From: Treponema sp.
Lineage (GTDB): Bacteria; Spirochaetota; Spirochaetia; Treponematales; Breznakiellaceae
DNA length: 64,000 nt
Reading direction: 5' to 3'
Assembly: GCA_009777735.1 (NCBI GenBank)
Contig: WRLF01000012.1
Span: forward strand, 27,504 to 91,503
Shown: positions 8,872-17,629 of the stretch, one piece after another
How positions within the stretch are numbered: position 1 is the stretch's first letter
Layout: the number at the start of each line of letters is the position of its first letter
Notes under the pieces: model-generated
What the model was told of the DNA's origin: nothing
Databases searched by the model: none
The model's input: the letters and a program-made list of their open reading frames with translations, nothing else
Program-made: the position numbers and the translations under genes

Positions 8872-9909
8872 ATGAAGAACCTCATATTTTTCGTACTGAT
8901 TGGTGCAGTACTGCTAACCGGAACAGTTCTGATTGGGTGTGCATCAATGCAGTTGGACTACCTGGAAGAAGGCACTGCTACAGGCCCGGCACAGGTGCGC
9001 CAGGGCATGGATATTAATCCGAGGGAAATCACCGTCTGGGGTATCTATAAAAATGGAAAACGCCAGGTGGTTAGTATCTCTCCCTCAAATATCACGTTTA
9101 ACAAGCACTCTCCGGGGCCTCAAGAAGTAAAAATCAGAGTGGGTGTCCTCACGACCCAGGAGACGAGCTTTATGACAGAAGTAATGGCGTTGCAGCAATT
9201 GACCGTTGCTACCCAACCCAGAGTCGCGATCTTCAAACAGGGACAGACACCCGACCCTGCATGGCCGGGTATTGAAATCCGGGGTACGTGGGACAGTATG
9301 GGGAGTCAAAGAGTTGACCTTTCAAGCTGCGTTGTCACGGGTTTTCTGCCAAACCAGTCTGGCAGGCAGACTATCAGGGTCACATTCGAAGGGTTACAGA
9401 CCACATTTGATATAGATGTCCGGGCCATGGCGAGCATGGAAATAACCCAACCGCCGGTAAAGCTTGATTATGCCCAGGGTGATACCCTTGATCTGACCGG
9501 CCTGAGAGTGGTGGGTATTTGGGAGGGTTTCCCCTCGGAAGAATTGACTGTTACCATGAACGACATTACCGGCTTTAATTCTAATAATGTTGGTATCCAG
9601 CGTGTTGTGATCACCAGGAACGACAGGACCGCTTTCTTTGACACTGAAGTTATGGCACTGACCAGTATTGTGGTGAGGCAAGAACCTAATAAAGTTAATT
9701 ATAGAATTGGAGAACCTCTCGACCTCTCAGGCATTATTGTAGAGGGCCGCCTTACCGGTGCAGACCCGACGAAAATCAGGGAAATAATCATCCCGATAGA
9801 TCAGCTCACTGTAGACGGCTATGATCCGAACCGCCCCGGCAGAGTGGGTGTGACGCTCAGGGTGAGGGGACAAATTGCCAACATTTTTGTGAATGTGGTG
9901 GCAGAGTGA
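8872..9909 (+). CDS. Lipoprotein with bacterial Ig-like (Big_3-type) repeats
   Basis: 345 aa from ATG 8872, preceded by an AAAGAGGAG site; the track's upstream start is not used. The signal peptide ends in TVLIGC, so it is probably lipid-anchored. The mature part is almost entirely beta sequence in four units of about 75-80 residues. The units share a pattern best seen in PPVKLDYAQGDTLDLTGLRV and QEPNKVNYRIGEPLDLSGII, typical of the Big_3 Ig-like family, where a P.K..Y..G..LDLSGL motif opens each domain. Ig-like folds of this kind are structural or adhesive modules on bacterial surfaces. No catalytic motif is visible. It is followed by a terminator-like hairpin. Confidence 0.75.
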   Translation: MKNLIFFVLIGAVLLTGTVLIGCASMQLDYLEEGTATGPAQVRQGMDINPREITVWGIYKNGKRQVVSISPSNITFNKHSPGPQEVKIRVGVLTTQETSFMTEVMALQQLTVATQPRVAIFKQGQTPDPAWPGIEIRGTWDSMGSQRVDLSSCVVTGFLPNQSGRQTIRVTFEGLQTTFDIDVRAMASMEITQPPVKLDYAQGDTLDLTGLRVVGIWEGFPSEELTVTMNDITGFNSNNVGIQRVVITRNDRTAFFDTEVMALTSIVVRQEPNKVNYRIGEPLDLSGIIVEGRLTGADPTKIREIIIPIDQLTVDGYDPNRPGRVGVTLRVRGQIANIFVNVVAE

Positions 9910-9945
9910 TGGCAAACCCCTCATAGAAAAATAGGTGCATGGAAC

Positions 9946-9995
9946 AACAGCCCTGTTATCTGGCAGAGTCGGGTAGCAAGGGCTGTTTCTTTTTT
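9946..9995 (+). terminator. Intrinsic terminator after the Ig-like lipoprotein gene
   Basis: A 9-bp stem AACAGCCCT / AGGGCTGTT with a 24-base loop, directly followed by TCTTTTTT. It ends just before the LRR gene's start, showing that the track's upstream start (9939) for that gene is an extension through a terminator. Confidence 0.65.
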
Positions 9996-10004
9996 GGGAT
10001 TGTA

Positions 10005-10790
10005 ATGAATAAAAAAACTGTTTTTCTGTTATTTTGGGTACTATCGGCATGCTTCACGGTTTCCGCGCAGCAGATTTTTGACCCTGAAAGTGATTTTCAG
10101 GTAAGATCTGTAAATAACGGCAGATCGATGGAAATAACCGATTATATTGGGGCAAGGCAGACAGTACGTATTCCCCGGCGAATTCAGGGATTGCTCGTTA
10201 CCGGTATTGGTGAAAGCGCATTTCATGATAAAGAGGTAATCAGGGTAATAATTCCCGACAGCGTTACCTCCATAGGAGACAAGGCTTTTTCTCTTTGCTC
10301 CGGTCTTACCGAAATAACCATACCCAATAGTGTTACATTCATTGGAGATATGGCTTTTTGGGGCTGCACGAGCCTTGTCGATATAATCATTCCCAATAGC
10401 GTTATAACTATTGGAGACGGGGTTTTTAGGAATAACACCAACCTTACCAGCGTCATCATTGGGAACAGTGTTACTTCAATTGGGGTTTTTACTTTTGAAG
10501 GTTGCACCAGCCTAAGATCAATTACCATAGGTAACAGCGTTACCTCAATTGGAGTAGGTGCTTTTAGCAGCTGCATCAGTTTAATCTCGATTACCATCCC
10601 TGCCGGCATTACCTCAATAGGAGTGGGTGCTTTTATTTATGATAGCCTTGCCAGCGTAACATTTAACAGGAGCAATACCACAATAGTCCATGCATTCCTT
10701 GGTAACTTAACAGACATGTATGCAAGCGGCGGCGCAGGGACATATACCACTGATAATCCGGGTTGGAATGCGGAGTGGATAAAGCAGTAG
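10005..10790 (+). CDS. BspA-type leucine-rich repeat (LRR_5) exported protein
   Basis: 261 aa from ATG 10005. The signal peptide ends in FTVSAQQ (signal peptidase I-like, no lipobox). Residues about 70-225 hold six or seven LRR_5 units of 23-24 residues, with the phrase IPNSVTSIGDxAFxxCTSLxxI repeated with small changes. The repeats are also visible in the DNA. This family is common on surfaces of treponemes and gut bacteria, where BspA-like proteins mediate attachment or coaggregation; the ligand here is unknown. The C-terminal tail (SGGAGTYTTDNPGWNAEWIKQ-like) lacks an obvious sorting signal. Confidence 0.8.
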   Translation: MNKKTVFLLFWVLSACFTVSAQQIFDPESDFQVRSVNNGRSMEITDYIGARQTVRIPRRIQGLLVTGIGESAFHDKEVIRVIIPDSVTSIGDKAFSLCSGLTEITIPNSVTFIGDMAFWGCTSLVDIIIPNSVITIGDGVFRNNTNLTSVIIGNSVTSIGVFTFEGCTSLRSITIGNSVTSIGVGAFSSCISLISITIPAGITSIGVGAFIYDSLASVTFNRSNTTIVHAFLGNLTDMYASGGAGTYTTDNPGWNAEWIKQ

Positions 10791-10798
10791 AGCTAGGC

Positions 10799-10828
10799 TT
10801 GCCGTTTTATCCCCAAATACACTAATAT
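10799..10828 (+). promoter_or_regulatory. Promoter for parA, near-leaderless
   Basis: TTGCCG, an 18-base spacer, and TAATAT. The -10 box ends 8 bases before the parA ATG at 10837, so transcription would begin within a couple of bases of the start codon. No Shine-Dalgarno sequence is present, which fits. Confidence 0.5.
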
Positions 10829-10836
10829 GCATTAAG

Positions 10837-11613
10837 ATGGGAAAAACCTTTGTTTTTGTGAATCAAAAGGGGGGGGTGGGTAAAACTACTTCTGCGCTTA
10901 ATATTGGCGCCTACCTTGCTCAGGCAGGCAGGAATGTTCTGCTGGTGGACTTTGACGCACAGGCAAACCTTTCCAGCGGCGTTGGCGCACATCCGCTTAA
11001 ACCGGGAGTTTACGAGCTGCTTTCGGGTACAACAACAATTGATAAAGCAATAAAGAAGACGGCAGTTCCCCGCCTTGATGTGATTCCGTCCGGCATAGAC
11101 CTGTCAGGCGCGGCTGTAGAGCTAATCGGGCTTACGGACCGTGATTTATTCCTGAAAAAAGCTCTTGCGCCGGTTAAAAACAACTATGACTTTATTTTAA
11201 TAGACTGCCCCCCCAGCCTTGGTGTGCTGACATTGAACGGCATGGCTGCAGCCGATTCGGTGCTTATCCCCATGCAGTGCGAGTATTTTGCCATGGAGGG
11301 TTTAAGCCTCCTCTTGCAGACCATTCAGCGTATTCAGCGTAGTTTGAATAAATCACTGGAAATAGGGGGAATTTTTTTTACCATGTACGATTCCCGTACG
11401 AAACTCGCTCATGATGTGGTAAAACAGGTTAGTGCCTATTTTAAAAACAAGGTTTTTTCGACAGTTATCCCCCGCAATGTCCGCCTGTCGGAAGCGCCTT
11501 CTCACGGTCAGCCCATTATCCTGTACGATCCCCAGTGTTCCGGAGCACGTGCTTACCAAAGTCTTTCACAGGAAATAATCCTGCGATACGGAGGTTCCGG
11601 CAGTGGTACGTAA
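10837..11613 (+). CDS. parA: Chromosome partitioning ATPase ParA/Soj
   Basis: 258 aa, the usual size of chromosomal ParA. The deviant Walker A motif is NQKGGVGKTTSALNIG at the N-terminus; Walker A' is VLLVDFDAQ; Walker B is FILIDCPPSLG. ATP-bound dimers coat the nucleoid and ParB-parS stimulates hydrolysis to drive origin segregation. The last 11 bases overlap parB. The codons for KGGVG create a run of eight Gs at 10869-10876. No matching parS (TGTTTCACGTGAAACA-like) was seen in the window. Confidence 0.95.
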   Translation: MGKTFVFVNQKGGVGKTTSALNIGAYLAQAGRNVLLVDFDAQANLSSGVGAHPLKPGVYELLSGTTTIDKAIKKTAVPRLDVIPSGIDLSGAAVELIGLTDRDLFLKKALAPVKNNYDFILIDCPPSLGVLTLNGMAAADSVLIPMQCEYFAMEGLSLLLQTIQRIQRSLNKSLEIGGIFFTMYDSRTKLAHDVVKQVSAYFKNKVFSTVIPRNVRLSEAPSHGQPIILYDPQCSGARAYQSLSQEIILRYGGSGSGT

Positions 11614-12478
11614 GACAGGACTTGGAAGGGGGTTGGATGTACTCATTCCTGTTAACGATTTCGATGAAGTGCAAAAAGGAACGGTAGCACAGCTTGCCAT
11701 TGACAGGTTTGCACCCAACCCCGATCAACCCCGAAAGTATTTTGATGAAGCAGAGCTTAAGGAATTGGCGGACTCCATTGCCGTACACGGCATCATTCAG
11801 CCGGTTATCGCGGCTGACGCACAGGACGGTTCTTATATCATCATTGCCGGTGAGCGGCGGATCAGAGCTGCCCGGCTGGCTGGCCTTTCCGAGGTTCCGG
11901 TAATTATTCGCGAATACACCGATCAGAAGCGCATGGAAATTTCACTTATCGAAAACATCCAGCGCACCGATCTTAACCCCATTGAAGAAGCTTCTGCTTA
12001 TAAAAATCTGATGGATTTTGCCCGTTTGTCGCAGGAAGAACTCGCTGCACGGGTTGGAAAAAATCGCTCTACGGTAACGAATGCCCTGCGGCTGCTGAAA
12101 CTTCCGGCAGATATGCAAAAAAGCCTTGAGAACAGGAGCATTACCTCCGGTCACGGACGCGCCCTGCTTTCGGTGGCGGATAAAAAGTTACGGGAACAAT
12201 TATTCAGGGATATTACCGCTAAAGGGCTTTCGGTTCGCGAAGCTGAAGAACGGGTGTCGGCGTTAAATACCAATCGCGGCGCAAGCACTTCGGTTGTTGA
12301 AAAAAAAACGCCGCTTCCTGCAAAACGCCCTGTGGAAATTACCGAAATGGAAGAAAAGTTCATCGAAAAGCTGGGAACAAAAGTTACCATTGACGGCGGG
12401 CTGGAAAAGGGGAAAATTCACATTGAGTATTTTTCCATGGACGACCTGGAAAGACTATATGAAATATTGGGCGGTTAG
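11603..12478 (+). CDS. parB: Chromosome partitioning protein ParB
   Basis: 291 aa from GTG 11603, preceded by GGAGG with good spacing and overlapping parA by 11 bp. The N-terminus MVRKTGLGRGLDVLIP is the typical ParB opening that contacts ParA. The CTP-binding ParB/Srx domain has GERRIRAARLAGLSEVPVII and ENIQRTDLNPIEEA; the KorB-like HTH (about 155-215) has RVGKNRSTVTNALRLLKLP; the C-terminal 40 residues are the dimerisation part. It binds parS and spreads as a CTP-dependent clamp. coaD follows after 2 bp. Confidence 0.95.
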   Translation: MVRKTGLGRGLDVLIPVNDFDEVQKGTVAQLAIDRFAPNPDQPRKYFDEAELKELADSIAVHGIIQPVIAADAQDGSYIIIAGERRIRAARLAGLSEVPVIIREYTDQKRMEISLIENIQRTDLNPIEEASAYKNLMDFARLSQEELAARVGKNRSTVTNALRLLKLPADMQKSLENRSITSGHGRALLSVADKKLREQLFRDITAKGLSVREAEERVSALNTNRGASTSVVEKKTPLPAKRPVEITEMEEKFIEKLGTKVTIDGGLEKGKIHIEYFSMDDLERLYEILGG

Positions 12479-12480
12479 CA

Positions 12481-12981
12481 ATGAAAGCGGCATTTCCCGG
12501 TTCGTTTGACCCCCCCACTTTAGGGCATCTCAATATTATCCAGCGGGCAGCAGGCATTTTTGACGAGCTTCTTGTTGTTATTGCCGAAAACCGCCAAAAA
12601 AAATACCTCTTTTCCGCAGAGGAACGGGCAGCCATGCTCCGTCAGCTTGCCGGAGAGCACAGTAATGTGTCAGTATGTGTCTGCGATATTCTGATTGTTG
12701 ATTTTTTACGGAAGGAAGGCATCAATCTTTTAATCCGCGGTGTACGGGGAATGGAAGACTTTTCCTATGAATTCGAACTTTCCATGGTATACAAGGCTCT
12801 TGATTCCGGTATTGAAACGCTTTTTATGACCACTGACCCCGAATATTTTGTCCTGCGTTCTTCATCCATTAAAGAGATTGCTGCTTTTAAGGGTAATGTT
12901 ACCGGGATGGTTCCGCCCTTGGTTGCAGAAGAGCTTGAAAAAAAGTACAGGTTACTTGGTATAACAACCCTTCAAAAGTGA
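12481..12981 (+). CDS. coaD: Pantetheine-phosphate adenylyltransferase
   Basis: 166 aa, standard length. It transfers AMP from ATP to 4'-phosphopantetheine, the penultimate step of coenzyme A synthesis. The nucleotidyltransferase motif is PGSFDPPTLGHLNI (T/HxGH class) at the N-terminus; RGVRGMEDFSYEFELS binds the substrate; the C-terminal motif is LRSSSIKEIA. It lies 2 bp after parB and is likely the last gene of a parAB-coaD transcript, since the next gene converges on it. Confidence 0.95.
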   Translation: MKAAFPGSFDPPTLGHLNIIQRAAGIFDELLVVIAENRQKKYLFSAEERAAMLRQLAGEHSNVSVCVCDILIVDFLRKEGINLLIRGVRGMEDFSYEFELSMVYKALDSGIETLFMTTDPEYFVLRSSSIKEIAAFKGNVTGMVPPLVAEELEKKYRLLGITTLQK

Positions 12982-13038
12982 CAAGTGAAAAATACCATAT
13001 CCGGTGCTCTCTGTTCACAGGGCCGGACGATTCGGGTG

Positions 13039-13965
13039 TCAGTCTTCTGTGCTTGTCCGTTGTTCAATCGGACCGCCTGCCCAGACCCAGTTAGGCCATG
13101 AACCGTTGTAGTTAAGAACACGCTGCGGCCAGCCTATAATATCAATTAGAATAAAATAGACCATGGAAGTTCTCGTCCCGCCGCTGCAATGGACAATGAT
13201 TTTGGCATCCCTGGGGATGACACTGAACAAGTCTTCATAGTGGGTTTTAGGGAAATTCATGCCGGTACCAAGATCAATAAAATAATCAGGATAACGGAAT
13301 GTTATGGCGCCGGGAATTATTCCGGCATTCTGTTCACCCTGAGTTCTGACATCCAATATAACCCAATTCTCGTTATCGAGAGCGTCCATAACATCTTTAA
13401 AATCAGCACGTACATTACCCACATTCATACGGGCAATGTATTCGCGGGGTTCTCCGGGTGCGGCAGGACGGTTATTCACTGTTCCGCCTGCGTCGAGCCA
13501 CGCTCTGGTCCCGCCTTCAAGGATCCTTGCATCTTTATGCCCATAAGCCATGAGATTCCAAACAATGCGTGTACCCCACAAACTGTTATTGTCACAATAG
13601 GCTATAACGATGGTGTTATTGCAGATGCCATGCGCTCCCAAAACAGCTTCATGGACTTCTTTGGTTTCAATATCAAACGTATTGCCTTCAAATTCCCGTA
13701 TAAAAGATCCACGCGCTATCCAGATGGCTCCGGGAATGACCTGACTGGGGTTTTCTGAAAAGTCAACCACGACAACATTGTCCTGCTGCATGAACTCCTG
13801 AAGCTCTGTCACAGAGACCCATCTTTCGGGAAATGCCCTCTCTCCGGCATCACGAGCGGGTCCGGTGACAATAACGGGGACAACGGGCGCTCTTTGGCAG
13901 CCAGGAAACAATCCAAATGAGAATATTATAATAAAAACCACAAGTACCGGCGCCGGTTTTTTCAT
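13039..13965 (-). CDS. Two-domain rhodanese (sulfurtransferase) lipoprotein
   Basis: 308 aa from ATG 13963-13965, which has GGAGG 7 bases upstream. The signal peptide ends in LFPGC, predicting a lipoprotein outside the cytoplasm. Two rhodanese domains follow. The first spans about 50-175 with VVVDF and YCDNNSLWGTR; the second about 185-300 with WVILDVRTQGE and HCSGGTRTS. Each keeps the active-site cysteine. Such proteins move sulfane sulfur, for example thiosulfate to cyanide in vitro; the physiological acceptor is not evident. The gene is monocistronic, convergent with coaD and divergent from the histidine kinase. Confidence 0.85.
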   Translation of the reverse strand: MKKPAPVLVVFIIIFSFGLFPGCQRAPVVPVIVTGPARDAGERAFPERWVSVTELQEFMQQDNVVVVDFSENPSQVIPGAIWIARGSFIREFEGNTFDIETKEVHEAVLGAHGICNNTIVIAYCDNNSLWGTRIVWNLMAYGHKDARILEGGTRAWLDAGGTVNNRPAAPGEPREYIARMNVGNVRADFKDVMDALDNENWVILDVRTQGEQNAGIIPGAITFRYPDYFIDLGTGMNFPKTHYEDLFSVIPRDAKIIVHCSGGTRTSMVYFILIDIIGWPQRVLNYNGSWPNWVWAGGPIEQRTSTED

Positions 13966-14015
13966 GTCTTTCACCTCCAAATGTTACCGGTAATTATAAA
14001 CCCCTGACCGGGGGA

Positions 14016-14045
14016 TTGTCCAGTAATCAATTATTAATATATGAT
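14016..14045 (+). promoter_or_regulatory. Possible promoter for the hybrid kinase
   Basis: TTGTCC, an 18-base spacer, and TATGAT, ending 28 bases before the TTG start at 14074. It agrees moderately with consensus. Confidence 0.45.
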
Positions 14046-14073
14046 ATTTTAAAGTGAGGAATGTACGATTTAT

Positions 14074-15702
14074 TTGAAAAATATCCGGATTGCGACTTTA
14101 ATTAAAATAATTATCCCTGTTTATTTATTTTGCGCTGTTGTCATTTTTTTTAGTTTTATTTATTATAATTCGGCAATCCAGGAAAGAAATGAAATTCTCC
14201 ACAGAACTCTGGAAGGCTTGGGCGGAGCTCTCGTCTGGCAGGCAACCCCTGCGCTGCATAACGCTCAAGTAAGAGCCGATGCGATGTATATTGTACTTAT
14301 TTTTGTCATTGGGATTAGTGTGGCTATCACACTGGCTTCCCTGTTTATAATAACCTATAAATTATTGCCCATAAGAAACCTTGTAAATACAGCCACCGAA
14401 TTGTCAAAGGAAAATATTGAAAATAATGTAATAATTCCCCATGATGAACTGGGTTTTCTTACCAGGGAACTTGCGCATAAGATACAGAGTCTTGATGCGA
14501 ATATGAAGTTATTGGAAGATGCAGTTGAAAAAGCGAATTCAGCAAGCAAAGCAAAAAGCGATTTTTTATCAAATATGAGCCATGAGATACGCACTCCGAT
14601 GAATGCGATTATTGGCATGACATCCATTGCCAAAAAAGAAAAAGACCCGGATCGAATAAACTATGCTATTGAAAAGATTGAAACCGCTTCATCACATTTG
14701 CTTGGTGTTATAAATGATATTTTAGACATATCAAAAATAGAAATGAATAAACTGGAATTATCGTGTATTCATTTTGATTTTACCAGTATGATTGACAGAG
14801 TCTGCAATGTTATTACAACTAAAATACAGGAAAAACAGCAGCATTTTTCACTTGATATAGACCCTGAAATACCAAAAATTGCATGCGGAGACGATCAGCG
14901 TTTAGCACAGGTGATTGTTAATCTTCTGTCAAACGCCTGCAAATTTACGCCTGAAAACGGTACTATCACGTTTAATGCCAAACTGATAAGCATACAGAAT
15001 GATTCTTGTATTATTCGGATGGTAATACAGGATTCCGGTATAGGCATCTCAAAAGAAGAGCAGGGAAAATTATTCAATAAGTTTCATCAGGCCGAAGCCG
15101 GTATTTCCCGAAAATACGGCGGAACCGGTTTGGGGCTGGCCATTTCGAAGAGCATTGTGGAAATGATGGGCGGTGATATTTGGGTAGAATCGGAACCGGG
15201 GAAAGGCGCAAGTTTTATCTTTACGGTAAATCTTGGAATTCCGGATAATACAGACGAAACCATCAGCATCGGAGATGCCGCCGCTGAACAGGGAGTCGGC
15301 ATAAAAATAACGGAGGAGAGTGATTTTTCCGGAAAAGTGATATTACTGGTGGATGATGTTGATATCAACCTGGAAATTGCATGCGCGCTTCTGGAACCGA
15401 CAGGAGTAACCATAGATACGGCAGTAAATGGAAATGATGCGGTTGATGCATTACTCGCCAACCCTGATCGGTATGATCTGATTTTCATGGATATTCAAAT
15501 GCCGGGAATTGACGGGATGGAAGCCACAAGGATGATCCGGCAGCTTGATATACCCAATGCCGTAACCATACCTATTATTGCCATGACAGCAAATGTGTTC
15601 AAGGAAGATATCGAAAAATGCCTGGATTCCGGAATGAACGCCCATGTAGGAAAACCCATAAACATGGACGAAGTTATGAAAATTTTATCGCACTACCTGT
15701 AA
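14074..15702 (+). CDS. Hybrid sensor histidine kinase
   Basis: 542 aa from a TTG at 14074; the nearby ATG 14061 is out of frame, and GAGGA is 13 bases upstream. Order: TM1 (about 10-32), a short extracytoplasmic loop of only some 40 residues, TM2 (about 69-92), HAMP linker (KLLPIRNLVNTATELS), HisKA with the phospho-acceptor in SNMSHEIRTPMNAIIGM (about 165-182), HATPase_c (NLLSNACKFTPENGT, GTGLGLAIS), and a C-terminal receiver with phospho-acceptor Asp in FMDIQMPGIDGMEA (about residue 472). There is no HPt domain and no cognate regulator next to it, so the partner is unknown. The small outer loop suggests sensing at the membrane or no large ligand domain. Confidence 0.92.
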   Translation: MKNIRIATLIKIIIPVYLFCAVVIFFSFIYYNSAIQERNEILHRTLEGLGGALVWQATPALHNAQVRADAMYIVLIFVIGISVAITLASLFIITYKLLPIRNLVNTATELSKENIENNVIIPHDELGFLTRELAHKIQSLDANMKLLEDAVEKANSASKAKSDFLSNMSHEIRTPMNAIIGMTSIAKKEKDPDRINYAIEKIETASSHLLGVINDILDISKIEMNKLELSCIHFDFTSMIDRVCNVITTKIQEKQQHFSLDIDPEIPKIACGDDQRLAQVIVNLLSNACKFTPENGTITFNAKLISIQNDSCIIRMVIQDSGIGISKEEQGKLFNKFHQAEAGISRKYGGTGLGLAISKSIVEMMGGDIWVESEPGKGASFIFTVNLGIPDNTDETISIGDAAAEQGVGIKITEESDFSGKVILLVDDVDINLEIACALLEPTGVTIDTAVNGNDAVDALLANPDRYDLIFMDIQMPGIDGMEATRMIRQLDIPNAVTIPIIAMTANVFKEDIEKCLDSGMNAHVGKPINMDEVMKILSHYL

Positions 15703-15756
15703 AATAGTGCCTGTCCCCGGAATTTGACAAAATTGCCGAAAATGTCAACGTCCATC

Positions 15757-15785
15757 TTGACAATAATTACTGCTTTTGCTATTCT
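15757..15785 (+). promoter_or_regulatory. Promoter for rpmF-acpP-rnc
   Basis: TTGACA, exactly 17 bases, TATTCT. The -35 box matches consensus. It sits 64 bases upstream of rpmF in the 146-bp gap after the kinase gene. Confidence 0.75.
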
Positions 15786-15848
15786 CATATCCAGAAAAGG
15801 AAATGTAAAACTAACCGGGTTTTACAAAATGCACAAGAGAGGTTAGAT

Positions 15849-16037
15849 ATGGCTGTACCCAAATTTAAAACATCAAAAGCACGGACCCGCCGTCGGCGGT
15901 CTATTAACATGAAGCTTACCGCTCCCAATCTGATCCAATGCAGCACCTGCGGAAACAAGGTTCTTCTGCACCGGGTCTGCCAAAAATGCGGATTCTACCG
16001 GGGGCGGCAGGTAATAATTCCCGATTCTAAAGTTTAA
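15849..16037 (+). CDS. rpmF: 50S ribosomal protein L32
   Basis: 62 aa. It opens with the family signature MAVPKFKTSKARTRRRRS and carries the zinc-ribbon pairs CSTC and CQKC, so this is the zinc-binding C+ form. AGAGAGG precedes the ATG. L32 lies next to acpP as in many bacteria, tying ribosome synthesis to lipid synthesis. Confidence 0.97.
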   Translation: MAVPKFKTSKARTRRRRSINMKLTAPNLIQCSTCGNKVLLHRVCQKCGFYRGRQVIIPDSKV

Positions 16038-16055
16038 TACCAAAGAGAGGAAAAA

Positions 16056-16292
16056 ATGGACGAATTGTTTGAAAAAATGAAAAAACTCATTGCCGAGAAG
16101 CTTGAGGTCGATGAGGGAAAGATCACCATGGAGGCATCTTTCCGCCAGGATCTTGGCGCAGACAGCCTGGACACTTATGAGCTGGTCTATGCCATTGAGG
16201 AGGAAATGGGCATTTCCATTCCTGACGAGAAGGCCAATGAATTCGAAACAGTCAAGGACGCTTACGAATTTATCAAATCCCAGCAAAAATAG
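16056..16292 (+). CDS. acpP: Acyl carrier protein
   Basis: 78 aa, acidic, four-helix carrier of fatty-acid synthesis. The 4'-phosphopantetheine attachment serine is in GADSLDTYELVYAIEEEMG (about residue 36). GAGAGGA precedes the ATG. It lies 18 bp after rpmF and about 40 bp before rnc. Confidence 0.97.
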   Translation: MDELFEKMKKLIAEKLEVDEGKITMEASFRQDLGADSLDTYELVYAIEEEMGISIPDEKANEFETVKDAYEFIKSQQK

Positions 16293-16332
16293 CCAGGGCG
16301 ATCCGGCTCTGGGACCGGAAAGAAAGAAACAG

Positions 16333-17031
16333 TTGGCGGCTTTTCAAAAGACCGCAAAGATAAGGTTCAAAAGTCTTGCGCTTTTGAACCTGTCTTTTGT
16401 TCACCGTTCCCTGTCCAATGAAACATGCATTTATTGTACCGTAGATTCATTAAACAACGAACGGCTGGAATTCCTCGGTGATTCCATTTTGGGCGCTTCC
16501 TGCGCTACTCTGTTATATAAAATGTATCCCAATATAACAGAAGGTGAGCTGGCTAAAATAAAGTCTGTTACTGTTTCCGAAGAAGTGCTGTCAGAAGTTG
16601 CAAAACACCTGCAGCTTGACGCTATGCTGCTGTTGGGCAAAGGAGAGGAACTTTCAGGCGGGCGCGGGAAAAAAGCAATCCTCGCCGATGCTCTTGAAGC
16701 TCTTATCGGCGCGCTGTACCTTGACAGCGGTTATAATGCCGCTTTTGCCTTTGTCAGCCGATACTTTACTCCCGAAATTAACCGGGTTACAGAGAACGAT
16801 TACCATCGTGATTACAAATCGCTGCTGCAGGAATTTTGTCAGCGTCATTTCCGTACCTATCCGCAATACCGTCTTGCCAAACTATCCGGCCCGGATCATG
16901 AGCGTATATTCCGAATGGAAGTCAGCGTGAATGGAACTGTTTACGGGCCGGGTTCCGGCCGCAATAAAAAAACCGCCGAGCGGGAAGCGGCAAAAATGGC
17001 ATATATGGCGCTGGATGGATTAATTAAATAA
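16333..17031 (+). CDS. rnc: Ribonuclease III
   Basis: The track ORF starts inside acpP in another frame and is too long. The most likely start is TTG 16333 (LAAFQKTAKIRF), giving 232 aa, normal for the family; a CTG slightly upstream is possible. The nuclease domain has the signature NERLEFLGDSILG and the second metal cluster DALEALIGALYLD. A C-terminal double-stranded RNA-binding domain follows (DYKSLLQEFCQ to KKTAEREAAKMAYMAL). It cuts double-stranded RNA during rRNA and mRNA processing. The rpmF-acpP-rnc order forms one transcript. Its 3' end overlaps the convergent HD gene by 8 bp. Confidence 0.93.
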   Translation: MAAFQKTAKIRFKSLALLNLSFVHRSLSNETCIYCTVDSLNNERLEFLGDSILGASCATLLYKMYPNITEGELAKIKSVTVSEEVLSEVAKHLQLDAMLLLGKGEELSGGRGKKAILADALEALIGALYLDSGYNAAFAFVSRYFTPEINRVTENDYHRDYKSLLQEFCQRHFRTYPQYRLAKLSGPDHERIFRMEVSVNGTVYGPGSGRNKKTAEREAAKMAYMALDGLIK

Positions 17032-17617
17032 AATGACTTGTGTCGATTTCCAGATCTTTCAATGTGATTTTTTCATAGTCTGCCAGGTACCTGCGTCTGG
17101 AATCAACGAGGGTTTGCAATTCTGTCAGCATGTGTTTATTTGCCTTTTCTGCAATGGGATAAATATATCGTTCTGTTTCATCGGTATACCGTTTGACGAA
17201 ATCCATTTTGTTGACAAAGCCAAGAGAGATCATGTTCGATATTCTGTCCGCCACTTTTAGAATTTGGGCGTTTTCGGATCCATGTTCAAAAATGCGGACA
17301 AGAAATGCAACTTTCGGTTCATCAGGATTCCGGGTAACTTCCCTGACAAGCTCATACACCTGATGGCTTTCGTAGTCAATGGAAAGAAGCAGGTTATGGT
17401 TAAAATCGGGAATATCTTCCAGAATATCGTGGACAACCGAAGCTTTTAATAAAACAGAATCTATATAACCGTAGTCAATGAGAATTGACATTGTATCCAG
17501 CTGATGCCTGAACATGTTGCCGCCGCCTTCTCTCGATTTTCCGATGAGGAAAGTAGAAAGCTGTATATACGGGGCAAGACGGGTTTCTCTCAGTTGGTAC
17601 ATTTGCTCAGTAGTCAT
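17024..17617 (-). CDS. HD-domain phosphohydrolase, SpoT/MESH1-like
   Basis: 197 aa. It resembles the stand-alone hydrolase half of RelA/SpoT enzymes: FRHQLDTMSIL for the first His, ASVVHDILED for the metal-binding HD and ED pair, and LKVADRISNM for the distal Asp. It could hydrolyse (p)ppGpp or a related nucleotide; the substrate is not determined by sequence. There is no synthetase domain. It is convergent with rnc (8-bp overlap) and 12 bp downstream of valS, probably on the valS transcript, which would link it to the aminoacylation state. Confidence 0.8.
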   Translation of the reverse strand: MTTEQMYQLRETRLAPYIQLSTFLIGKSREGGGNMFRHQLDTMSILIDYGYIDSVLLKASVVHDILEDIPDFNHNLLLSIDYESHQVYELVREVTRNPDEPKVAFLVRIFEHGSENAQILKVADRISNMISLGFVNKMDFVKRYTDETERYIYPIAEKANKHMLTELQTLVDSRRRYLADYEKITLKDLEIDTSHFI

Positions 17618-17629
17618 AAATTCCCCATG

